This document shows, one piece after another, positions 12,194 to 25,302 of a stretch of DNA of 64,000 nt (within the stretch, counting starts at the first letter, position 1; every line of letters begins with the position of its first letter). A program made the translations under genes and the position numbers. The stretch covers positions 256,001 to 320,000 of the forward strand of contig JACEFZ010001371.1 in the NCBI GenBank assembly GCA_014155875.1. Reading direction: 5' to 3'. Under the pieces are notes generated by a model. That model had not been told where the DNA came from. It made no database searches and saw only the letters and a list, made by a program, of their open reading frames with translations. This stretch comes from Cepaea nemoralis. Lineage: Eukaryota > Mollusca > Gastropoda > Stylommatophora > Helicidae.

Positions 12194-15100
12194 AGACAGG
12201 GGACTTAACTTAAAGATATAACAATTCTACTAAAAGTTATGTCCCTTGTTTTATATTTTCTTATGTTCAGTCATGTAATTACAAAATTAAATTTTAGTAA
12301 GGTAATAGCTGATAGTACACTAAAAAACACTATGACAGTTGGTTGCACTGGAATGAGAAGAAGACGTGTAGAAAATTTCATCTCAATCGGATGGACCGTT
12401 CGCGAACGCATAAAGAACGGACTCACATACACCCATACATACATACATCGCCTTTTATAGATATAGAAGAGACAACAATTACAGTGGATTAGACATCTTG
12501 TGTATATAAAGTTCAATCAGCTTTTATTTTTTACATAAAGCCAAAGATACTCTGGCTAAAGAGGTAGAAGCATCACAAACTGATTCTATCAAGGGTTTAT
12601 GACACAAGCTTAGTGCAGTCTAGACAATATGTTTGTGAATAACAAGTAAAGGATTCTTTTCATGGAATGAAGTGTATTGGATATGTTGTGATCCCCATAA
12701 TTTTAGACCAATCAGCCCTTTATTGATAATGTAGTCAATATTAAGCCTGCTATCTTTACTTCCCAGAAAATTTCCTTGTACCCATTTTTGGTACAGTTGA
12801 CCTTGGAGACCAGGACACTAAACAATCCCTGTCTTGAAAGGGACTCAAACACATGACCACCAGGCCAGCAGACCAATGTGCTAGCCATTGCACTACACCA
12901 GCTTCCTAATGCATTTGGCTCAAGATAAAAACTCAACCACCCCAACATTGAAAGTTAAATGTAGACCAACAGTTGTCATGCACAATGCTGTAGATAATAA
13001 ATAGGTGGATAAGTAGAAGCCAGGATAGCGTATTGGCTAGGTGCATGTCTGCCGGGCCGATGGTTTTGTGGTTGAATCTGCATTGATGTGGATTTTTTAA
13101 ATTGACCTGAGCTACAGGTCGACCCAGCCTAAAATAGATACCGGGAAATGTCATGGGAAATAAAGGTGGCCAGTGTGATATTGACTACATTACCTACTGA
13201 ATGCTGATTGGTCTATACAAATATGGGTCTAACATCGTATGCCCAATGGGCCTTAAGATGTGTAAAAATGTAATTAACTTACTTTTTATTTTAATTAGAC
13301 AAGTTATCTTTAATTAGATGAGTTATCTTTAGTTAGATGAGTTATCTTTAGGAGAAGACTTTTGCCCAAGAACTAATAAAGTAATTTTGGAAAATTGTTG
13401 AATTTTTTTACAGAGAACTGTCATCTGATGTTATGTGTTGTCGCTTTAATAATGATGGGACACATCTGGCAGTGGGATTGTGCGATGGTACTGTAAAGGT
13501 ATTTATAATAGCTGTTATAATAGCAGAAATACTACACATTTTATTACAAGTGCTATAATTCTAATGACATTATTTATTGTTTCACCTATAAAAAACTGTG
13601 TATTAAAATTGTTGGGGTTACAGAGAGAATTTGCAATAATTAATAATAATTCAATAATGAAGAAACAAACAATAGATTGCACAATTTATTGCCAAGCATA
13701 TTTTATTGCATCTCGTCATGTGCATACTGCATAATTCACATTAGTCCATTACAAACAATCAAAGTAGTCCTTTACTACAAACAAAATTATGCTTTACAAA
13801 CAGTGAAATAATACTTTACAGACAGTGAAATAATACTTTACAAACAGTGAAATAATACTTCACAAACAGTGAAATAATACTTTACAAACAGTGAAAGTGA
13901 TCTTTTACGAACATTGATCCCAAGTTAGGGTCTGGTATGATTGTTTGATTTACACTCTTTTGGGCATGGAGGTCTACCCTTGGATTGTCAAATGGATTGT
14001 GACAGTACTTCATGAGCATAAAATCACACTTTGCCTCGGTTCATGGACTTCTGACCCCTGTACTGTTACACCTGGGCTGTTACATGGATCTACCATGTCC
14101 CCAGTGCTCTTTAATGTATACACCAGCAAAGTCGCAGCTATTGAGGCACCAGGAATTGGTATAATCGTGACATTCACAGATGTTGTACTGGTGTACAGAC
14201 AGGGAAGAGACAGGGAAAATGTGGCTGCAGACTTACAGGTGGCAGTAAACACGGTTTCAGAGTGCTGCATGGACTCAGGGGCCATAATACATCCAGACAA
14301 GGCATCGGTTGTGTGGTATTCCCTCGAATTATGAAGACAGATGTCACATGTATTACATTGAATGGATGTCCTCTCAGTAGAGAGAGTAAATTGAAGTACT
14401 TGGGAATCACCTTCAACATATGTGTGTCTTTTAAGGATCATGTGGAGGCTTTGGTGATGAAGGCTGGAAAGGGACTTAATGCATTGAGGGCGATAGCAGC
14501 AACCAATGTAGAGCAGAGAATGCTTTACATAGTCTTTCAGCAGTTAATAATTTCAGTCATTGAATATGGTTTGGGGCTGCTGACAGTATCAAAGAGCCAG
14601 CTTGAAAGGTTGGAGCGCATGCAGAATGTGCTATGCTGGTGATCCTGTGGTGCATGAAGGACACACCAATTATGTGCATGAGGCATATCTTTGCACTACC
14701 AAGAGTTGCTGCTGACAGGAACAGGGTCCTACAAGCCAAATGGTAGCTGAGAATTGCTGCAGACAGAGATCACCCCCCTGCATGAAGCCATGGATATGGC
14801 CAAGGGTCATAGACTGATAAGAGGGGGTTCCTCTGGGTAGCACAGGCAGAAATATCTATCAGCCAGGTGTGTGAAATAGAGAACATCAATCATGAAAAAG
14901 AGTGGGCTAGAGTACCGGACGACATGTTGGACTGGTACAAGGTAATAGTAACACTGGGTCATGAGTGCAGAGAATGATCAGCAGGCTGCACAGAGTTTGA
15001 AGTGCAACAACTTATCCAGGTTGACACGCATCTAGGTTACATAGTGATCTAAACCAATGGGTCAATGGCTGGGGTTTCACTATGAAGGCTAATGGATGAT

Positions 15101-16152
15101 ACTTCAAAAAGGAGAGTCTGGCATATGAGACTACGGCCTTCAGCATGAGAATGGAGGTGGAAGCAGTAACAGCAGCCTTCTGATGGTTGGAGGAGACCGC
15201 TGCAACATACATGGTATTCATTACGGAGAACACGGAGTATGCTTAGTAAGGTGGAGAAAGAAATGTTCTGTGTAGAATGACTTGCATCGCTTCAGAGGTC
15301 ACAGATTGTGAGAATTGTATGGATTTTCTGCCCTAGTTATGCATGAGTGCGGGGGAATGAACAGGCTGATAGGCTGGCAGGAGATGCACTTCTTTGTGGC
15401 AGAGTACCTATGGACAAGGGAGAGGTGGTCGGAAACCTGTGGGACCTGGTGGAGAAAGTGGGGGAACAGACTGAGAACCCATAAGTGGAGAGAATGGTAT
15501 GGCTGAGGATCGGCAGGTGAACTGTATTTTTTGTGGAGGACTTTTGTGTTGGCATTCTGGCAGCGGCATTATGCACAATGTACCTGTGCAGGCTGTTGGC
15601 TTGCCGATATTTCAATCTATTCCATTGTTCACATAGGGCAGTAAGGAGCATTTTGTGTGATATTCACTGGCACAGGAACGGAGCATAATGAGGACGACCC
15701 GTTGCCGTGAAGTTGGAACCACGACTAACTAAAATACCTCCTCCTCTTCTTCCTCCTTCTCCTCCTCCTCCTCCTCCATCTTCTTCTTTTGCCTTCTATT
15801 CCCCCACTAGGAAATAGGCTGTCAATCAACTTGCTGCAGCCCAGGCACTAATTACTGAATGTTTGTAAAATATATTAGTACTTAATTATGTCTTCATTTA
15901 GCATATATTAATAGTTAATGAATTCTTACTGTGGGTGCCAACAGATATATAACCCTATGACCTGCCAGCAGTTATACATGCTACAAGATGAGGACACAAA
16001 CAAAAGCAGACTGCCTGTCACACAGATCAGGTTCCGTCCGTACATAGAAGGAGAAAAGACAGAATACAGCCACATCATCATTGCTTCCTGTAACTATATC
16101 ATTCCATGAATTTGATGTTTGGTCTCTCTGTCTGTCTGCCTGCCTGCCTGCC

Positions 16153-16193
<41 letters not shown>

Positions 16194-16360
16194 GCTTATC
16201 TCTCTAACTCTCTCTCTCTGTCTGCCTGCCTGCATGCCTATCTGTCTGCCTGTCTCACTTTCTATCTCTGTCTGTCTCTCTCTCTCTCATGATCACCCTC
16301 TATCTATCTGTCAATGTCTGTCTGTCTGTCTGCCTGCCTGCCTGCCTGACTGACTGCTCA

Positions 16361-16409
<49 letters not shown>

Positions 16410-19400
16410 GCCTGCCACCCTACCTGTCTCTATCTCTCTGTTTCTCTTTATGTCTATGTCTGTCTGTCTCTCTCATTCTGTTTCACTTTCTGTCACTGTC
16501 TGTCTGTCTGCCCGCCCATCCGTCCGTCCGTCTGTCTGGCTGTCTGTCTGTCTGTCTGTCTGTGTGCTTTAAATGTCATCTTGCAATAAATGCTACCTCC
16601 CACCATTAACTGCATGCCTTGACCTATGACATAAAGTTAGCCTTTGACTTTTTCTTTACATAGCTTGTCTTTACCTCACCTGAGACACACATTTAACACC
16701 TAATCAATGACATTTTAAAGATAACAAAACACATACAAATTTAAAGTTGTTGCCCGTCAGGGAAACAAATGGACTGGATGATTTACATTGTTTATTTTGT
16801 CCTAATTATATTTTTGGCGGTCCCCCTGGCCTAGGGATTAACGTCTTTCTCCGTAATCCCGTATATCCACATGAGGAACACAACCTGCGCGAGTATCGGT
16901 GGTGGTTCTTGCTGCGTTGGTAACTTACGGGGTATGTGAGCCATTCGCTCAGAAAGCAATGGCAAACATCTGAGCGTATAATCTTGCCAAGAAATCAACA
17001 ATAAGCTGAAAGATGCTGATGTTGACAGCGATGTCCTGTAAAGGATATGCGAACAAACAAACACAAATTATATTTTTATTTCATCTTGCACACCAAGACA
17101 GTCCCCATAAATAATATACTTGGTTGGGAGGAATTTCTCTACCCTGATATATGGAAGTTCTTTCCTCCAGGGATCAACTGACCTGAATGCTAGTGGCAGG
17201 ACTTTAGAGTTAGAAATAATCGTCCAATGGATTCACCAACTAACCAACAAGCCATTACGATATATTTGGGATGTTTTATGTTCATATTATCAGTAGTCAA
17301 ATCAGAATGCCACAGATAATAAATATGGTCATGTTATGCTGGCTGTCTTTATGTTTCCCACATCCCTGACACCTATTTTATAAGGCTGGGTGAACCCTAG
17401 AAACATGACCTCATATGTCATGACTTAGACAATGTGAAGGCCTAATACATCAATATCAGCCTCTCTCCCAGGCGTAGGGGTTAACAACATCTTTCTCCGT
17501 AATCCCGTATATTCTCATGAGTAATGCAGCTGCGCAAGATTTGGTAGCGGATCGTGACGCGTTGGTTACTTATGGGGGTATGTGAGCCGGTCGCTCAGAA
17601 AGCAATGGCAAACTACTGAGCATAATCTTGCCTAGTACATCAACAGCAGCTGAAAGATGCTGGTGTTGACTGCAACATCCTTTAAGGGATATGCAACATT
17701 TTTTTAAAAATTTTGTTTTTACAATGTTTCTCATAAGGGTAGTTTAAAATCAGCTTGCATATGGCCAACCCTTAAGATATTTCCCATGTGAGAGAGGGAA
17801 AATTTAAGTTTGTTTTTCTTCTTGTGTACTGCATTACATCTAATGAGGCTGTTTGAAAGTTGTAACTATATTTTGCTGCAATTTCAACTTAAAGCATTCA
17901 CTTTCAGGATTGTTCCTCTGTTTCTTGTTGTAGTTACACATTATCAAGCTTAACTCTTTTTCTAAAAATAGCTTTGTACTTTTAACAAAATCCTTATTCT
18001 CTCTTATGCATCTCTTTAATCTTAATTTTTTTCTGCTTTTGGCTTTCATTTGTATATTTACATACATTTATGTACGTTGCACGTAAATATGTTATTTTAC
18101 TATACATTCAAACACCCCCCCCCCCCCCATGTGGTAATTTTCTTCATCACTTAATTTATCAGCATTAAAATCAAGTCATTTACTATTCATTTTCCTCTGG
18201 ATATTGGGTTAGAGTCAGTTGACAATTAAATATCTAAGACTTGTGGAGGAAACACCCACCTAGGCCTAATCCAAGCCAGTCTGTATGTGCTGTATTGAAT
18301 CGTGGCCTAGTTACATTTTGATTGGCTTCCCTGCAGACGTAAATTTCCAGTACTGGTTTTGCACACCCTGCTGTTGAGCCTGGAAAGAGAAAGGAGAACT
18401 GTACAAAACAGTCCCCATAAAGATGGTACTTGGTTGGGAGGAATTTCTCTACACAAAGCTGACTCCGATATATGGAAGCTTTTTCCAGGGCTTAAATTAC
18501 CTGAATGCTAGTGGGTAGAACTTCAGAGTTAGAAATAATCGTCCAATGGATTCACCAACTAACCAACCAACCAACAAGCCATTACGGTATATTTGGGATG
18601 TTTTAGGTTCATATTATCAGTGGTCTAATCAGAATGGTAATGTTATGCTGGCTGTCTTTATGTTTTCCAAATCCCTCGCACCTATTTTATAAGGCTGGGT
18701 GAACCCTAGAATTAGACGTAGACAGTCAAAAATTTTTGGACATGTTATGAGAATAAATGGATTGGAGAACTTGGTGACAAATGGCAAGATCGAAGGGAAC
18801 AGACCAAGGGGAAGACCAAAAAGTAAATACCTGGATGACTTGACCACATGGCATGGTCGAGACAGGAACACGGAGCTGATCCACAACTCTGGTGATCGAG
18901 TGAAATGGCGAGTCATGACCGCCCATGCTTTCCGGCATGGCACATGATTGATTGATTGACTGAACCCTAGAAACATCACCTCATATGTCATGACTTAGAC
19001 AATGTGAAGGCCTAATACGTCAACCCTACCGACAGAGTAAACTGTGAGATGACCTTTATCTTTTAGAAACTAGAACTGTTATGGTCAGAAAAAAATGCAA
19101 CCCTGCCACAACTGGAATACTGGCACCTGGCTGTCTTGACAGACTATAGTTGTTACACTGTGCTTTAAAAAAGATATAATAACTACAACCCATGGTGGTA
19201 GAAGACCAGGAATAGAGTTATACCTCTCCTTAGCATAAACTGGGCTGAATTGTAGAGACCATATGTTGCAAACTGAAATATGATATTAGAAAAATAGGTA
19301 CACTACTGTAACTCCCTGACTCCTATTACAGACAGTCTCATTATGGTATCAACATATTTCTGTTTTCCCTCAGATGCTTCTGGGCATGTTAAGTTTTGGC

Positions 19401-22400
19401 ATTACACGTCTGCCAAGTGTTTACATACTATGACCGAAGGTAGACAAACTTTAGCCCTTACTATCAATCCAGAGGGAACGCACATCCTCACAGCTGGGTC
19501 TGATTCGAAAATACACATGTATGATATTGAAACAAAGCAGAAAATTAACACAATGGAGCCAAGGTGAGGGCTGTTTGATACGGCTAAAGGTTAATATATT
19601 ATTTGATAGATGTCTTATTATAATTTATTAACGTTAATAACTAAGCATTTTCACACAAAATATGTATTGCAATATCTTGTTATTTCTACTGTTTCTTATA
19701 CTAGCAGCTTTCTGTCTGTGTTCCAGTTGCTTATTTCTTACATTACCACCATTTTTTAAAATACATGCATCACCATTATCATGTGTCCTGCCAGCTGGTA
19801 TAGGCATTCATTATCTCCAAGATCTCAGATCTTGGTGTTCTGAATTAAACCTGTTAATGATATTCCTCAATGCCTCCGTCTGCCTAGCATTATTTCTTTA
19901 TCTGCCGCTGCCTCTTCCACCACTGATTTTTCCAGTATCCACATTTCCTCTTTTCTCATTACATGGCAAAAGTCACATAACATTATCTTATGTTATTTCT
20001 TCAATTGTATGGCAGTCTTATGTCTTATGTTTCCAATGGTGAATTGAAGACAGCAGGTTAGATTATCTTCTAGTCCTTGTCTGCCATTAGCACTGTTGGG
20101 AGATTTCTATCCTTTGGCTGGTGTATTTCATTGTATGAATGTATTACAATATTGTTTATAAAGGTTAATTCTTGTTTTTTATCATTCTTCTTTGAAATTG
20201 CTTTAGAATAATTTTTTTTTAAAGTGAAGAACAATTTTATGATAAATTTGGCAATAACCTAAGATTAATAATTTGTAAAATAATGTTTGTAGCCAATATT
20301 AGCATTTCTGATTCCATATGATGGCTTATTGTTTAAATGTAAGTCATATGCGCAAATACAGTATTACAGCTTGTGTTAGATAGTCAGTAATTGAACTTCC
20401 CCAATAAGTCAGTCATCGGACTTTCCAAATGTCAGTTACACTAGTATGGATTATTCACATTTGACATCATGTTGTGCCACGAGAGGCAGTGCAGGTGCTA
20501 ACTTTTTCTGTAACATTGGTCCTCTGTGTTCTTGTTCAGTAAGACTGCTAAACATCTTCTGCACAATTCTGCCAACCCATCCTACACTTGTTCACTCTGT
20601 CAACCTCTTTCTCTAACACCTTCAATTTTTCTAGCTATCACAACATTCTCAGGATCTTCTCTTCTTATATTGTGACTTACTTATAGTGATTATCTTGCTT
20701 GATGTTGTGCAAAAAATAACTATCAATGGCCAAGAACAATATGATTATTCTCAAATACACTGGTAAGATAATAACAGAAAGATCTACCTACTACTTATAT
20801 AAATATGTCATTGTATTGTTTTTGTAGGATTTTCAGATTCCTTAAACATATCATGTCTTGTTTCATAAATAACAAATATTTATTTTCCCGCGTTTCCATC
20901 CTGTTTGGGGATATTGCTGTCAACATCATCATCTTTCAGCTGTATGTTGATTCCTAGGCTAGATTAGGCTCATCAACATGCCACGACTTTCAGAGCGACC
21001 GGCTCCATACTCTCATAAGTCACTGGTGCGACTCAAACCGCTTCCAATTCTCGTGCGCTCATATCGATCACGAGAGTATTGGGGGTTATGGAAAAAGCTG
21101 CTAACCCCTCGACCAGGGAGACCGGCAAATAACAAATATTACCAAATAATATCTTTTAACATGGGGAATCAGTTCCATATACTACATAATGTAAATCTTA
21201 TTGTTTTTAGTAGAGGTACACATATGTTTAGCATACTTAGCTCATAGTCATGTCAGAGCATCTGTATTGCAGTCCTAACAGAAATCATAAAAACCGTTTT
21301 CAACAATCAAGTACAGAACTGATCTTATGCTAGGGTTGCCTTACTGTGTGGAAAAGCTGGTTAAAGAACTGTGTGTCTAGCTAAATCATTGTTAACCAAA
21401 GTCTGTCATTTTGTATATTTGTTGCTGTTACCAACAACTTCACATTTTGTTACATGTAGTGAGATTCCCACTGCAGGGTATGCCATCTTGCAAAATTTAT
21501 TTGAAAGAATCATTGAAGACATGAAATTGTGAAGAATAGTTGATACTGAAGAATGTTGTATGAAAAATTAATAGTAGAGAAGAATGTAATATAACATGTA
21601 GAGTGAAGAAGGTTGCATTAAAACTTTGTTGTGAAAAAGATTGATGTATGAAATATTGATGGTGGAGAAAGGATATCACATGAAACATTGGTAGTGGAGA
21701 GGAATGTTGTATGAAAAATTGATATGATAATGGAGAGAAATGTTGCATGAAAAATTGATCATGGAGAGGAATTTTGTATGAAAAATGTTTATGAACAACA
21801 CTGAATGTTTTAGCGATGCACACGATGTCATGGACGGACACAGGTTTCGAGTGTTTGCTCTACAATACAACCCAAACCATCCACATGTCTTCATCTCTGG
21901 AGGATGGGATGACACTGTTCAGGTAACTGTATTTCTGTGAGGATGTCCTGAGGCCATGATAGTATATAGGTTAGTGAACTTGCCTGCCAGCATAGTGATC
22001 TGGGGTTTGATCTCCATTAGTAATGGGTAGCAGTTTGTAGTCAGCTGAACCCAGTCATCTGTAACATTGGTTACAAAATAGTTATTTGCTTGTCCTTTAC
22101 AGGAAGTCAAATTCAACCCCAGCATTTTTGGGCAGTTTGTGATTCACTAGACAATTTTATGTTCAGCAGTGCACCATTGCCCTCTGAATGACCAACACTC
22201 ATTCCATTGTTAAATATCAACGTAAGGTGGCTGGTTGCAAATCTCATGCAACTGATTTTGAGCCTGGTATGCGGGATTTTAAAACTCTTTCACCACCCCT
22301 TAGCCACAGAGATTTACTTGAGCAAAAGTACAAGCAGGCAGCAAAATACTGACCATATTTCCCTTTCTATTTTGCATAGACATGGACCTAACATGATATC

Positions 22401-25223
22401 TTTCCGATGCCTTATAGTTCATGCCATGTGGTTAGTTAGTTAGTTAGTCAAGGTTCCAACTTCACGCAACGGGTCGTCCCCATATTGCTCCGTTTCTATG
22501 CCAGTGAATATCACTGCCCAATGTGAACAATGGAATAGACAGGAGTCTCGGCAAGCCAACAGCCCGCACAGGTACACTGTGCATAATGCCGCCGCCAGAA
22601 TGCCAGCATAAAAGTCCTCCATGAAAAATACAGTTCATCATCGATGGAAACGGCAGTCACAAGAACACAATCAGGAGTGGTAGAATGGACATTATAACCA
22701 GAAACCCTGAGTGGGCACACAAACAACAGACATACACTGATACAAGTACATACAAACAAGAACACAATCAGGAGTGGTAGAATGGACATTATAACCAGAA
22801 ACCCTGAGTGGGCACACAAACAACAGACATACACTAATACAAGTACATACAAACAAGAACACAATCAGGAGTGGTAGAATGGACATTATAACTAGAAACC
22901 CTGAGTGGGCACACAAACAACAGACATACACTGATACAAGTACATACAAACAAGAACACAATCAGGAGTGGTAGAATGGACATTATAACTAGAAACCCTG
23001 AGTGGGCACACAAACAACAGACATACACTGATACAAGTACATACAAACAAGAACACAATCAGGAGTGGTAGAATGGACATTATAACCAGAAACCCTGAGT
23101 GGGCACACAAACAACAGACATACACTGATACAAGTACATACAAACAAGAACACAATCAGGAGTGGTAGAATGGACATTATAACTAGAAACCCTGAGTGGG
23201 CACACAAACAACAGACATACACTGATACAAGTACATACAAACAAGAACACAATCAGGAGTGGTAGAATGGACATTATAACTAGAAACCCTGAGTGGGCAC
23301 ACAAACAACAGACGTACACTGATACAAGTACATACAAACAAGAACACAATCAGGAGTGGTAGAATGGACATTATAACTAGAAACCCTGAGTGGGCACACA
23401 AACAACAGACATACACTGATACAAGTACATACAAACAAGAACACAATCAGGAGTGGTAGAATGGACATTATAACCAGAAACCCTGAGTGGGCACACAAAC
23501 AACAGACATACACTGATACAAGTACATACAAACAAGAACACAATCAGGAGTGGTAGAATGGACATTATAACTAGAAACCCTGAGTGGGCACACAAACAAC
23601 AGACATACACTGATACAAGTACATACAAACAAGAACACAATCAGGAGTGGTAGAATGGACATTATAACTAGAAACCCTGAGTGGGCACACAAACAACAGA
23701 CATACACTGATACAAGTACATACAAACAAGAACACAAAAGTCATTTCACTGAATTACCAGAGTCGTCAGGATCAGTGTTGTTTTATTGATTGCTGCACTG
23801 GTGGATGCTTTCTAGCCACATTGTCAATTCTTTCACTTGTGATTGTGTTCTGGTAAAGCTGATTAGTTCCACTTTCCATTGTTTTATTCATTGTTTTTGT
23901 ATGGCTTTATTGTAGTTCAGCCCATTTAATTTCTCATCCTAAGTTAGAAGAGGCATGTCAACAACAAATGTTACTTGGTTGAGTCATGATGGGGATTTCA
24001 AGTGAGCTTGTGTGGCATGGAAGACTTAGATCAAAGGCACAGAAAAATAGATGGATAAACTCAGCAGTACATGGACTGACTCCTTGCTTCAGGGTCAGTG
24101 AATCAGAGCTGATTAGGATCCTAATCAACCTCCAGATGGTGGTCATGGACACTGTATTATTATTGTCTGGCTGGGAGAGTAAGGTTTGAAAGAGAACTGA
24201 AATATAGCCCCAATTAATGCAATGCTGAATCACATTAATTTCATTGGACAGAAAGGAGAACAAACATATCTGTCTGGTAAGGACTCAGTATTGAAAAAGA
24301 TTGGTTATTAAGACAAATAATAATGAGGAAAATAAAATATTTTGAATGTGTGAAAATAAATAAGCTAACACTCCTACAGTTGCTGGAATTGCACATCAAA
24401 TGTGGTACTGGTAGAAAAATAGCTTGTCACGTCTTTACAGTAATAGTCTCAAGCGTGTTGTAAGAATTTACAAAATGGGAATAACAACTAGGAAAAGCTA
24501 AATAATGACAATATAAAATGCTGAGCACTGAACTTATTTGATTAACGTGGTACTTGGAAGCCAGTAAGATTTGATTGTTTTTGCTAATTGATAGTGTCGT
24601 TTAGTATTCTGTACCAAGAAATTTATATGTTGAATAATGTCTGCAGCCAGATAGATTTAATTAACTTGGTTAATCTGTTATTTGCCGGTCTTCCTGGCCT
24701 AGGAGTTAAATGACTTTCTTCGTAATCCTGTTTATCCTGTGGGGTAACGCAGCGTGCGAGAATTGGTAGCGATACTCACTGCGTTGATAACTTATGGGAT
24801 AAGTGAGCCGGTCGCTCAGAATGCAATTGCAAACTACTGAGCGTAATCTTGCCAAGAAATCAACAACAGTGATAAAATGCTGGTGTTGACAGCGATGTCC
24901 AGTAAAGGATATGCGAAAAAGAAAATCTGTTATTTATTGGATGTGTAACATTTTAGTTCTACTACTGCCACTGAAGGAATAAATGTGTCACTATCACGCG
25001 TGAGTGTAGTAGAGGATAGAGTAGACGTGTGCATAACAACTGGCAACTGGAACTATAAATATCCAAACTCTGCCTCAGAGAGAGATGGCGCACATCAAGG
25101 CATGTCTGGAGTGTTATGACTTCAGTGTTGGATGGCAGATTCTGATATAATTCAGTTGCTATTTATTTATCAATTCAACTCATTATTTGATAGTTTTTGT
25201 GTGCCACTTGTAGCAGATCAATA

Positions 25224-25302
<79 letters not shown>

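Noticed and set aside
16081..16609. Cys/Leu/Ser repeat proteins on both strands
   Set aside because: Microsatellite translation; the first few codons overlap WD40 exon 3 in its own frame only.
22511..23737. Series of overlapping Cys/Val-rich minus-strand frames of 87-117 residues
   Set aside because: They are the same 97-bp unit read in rotating frames; identity is at DNA level and there is no start, splice or family signal.
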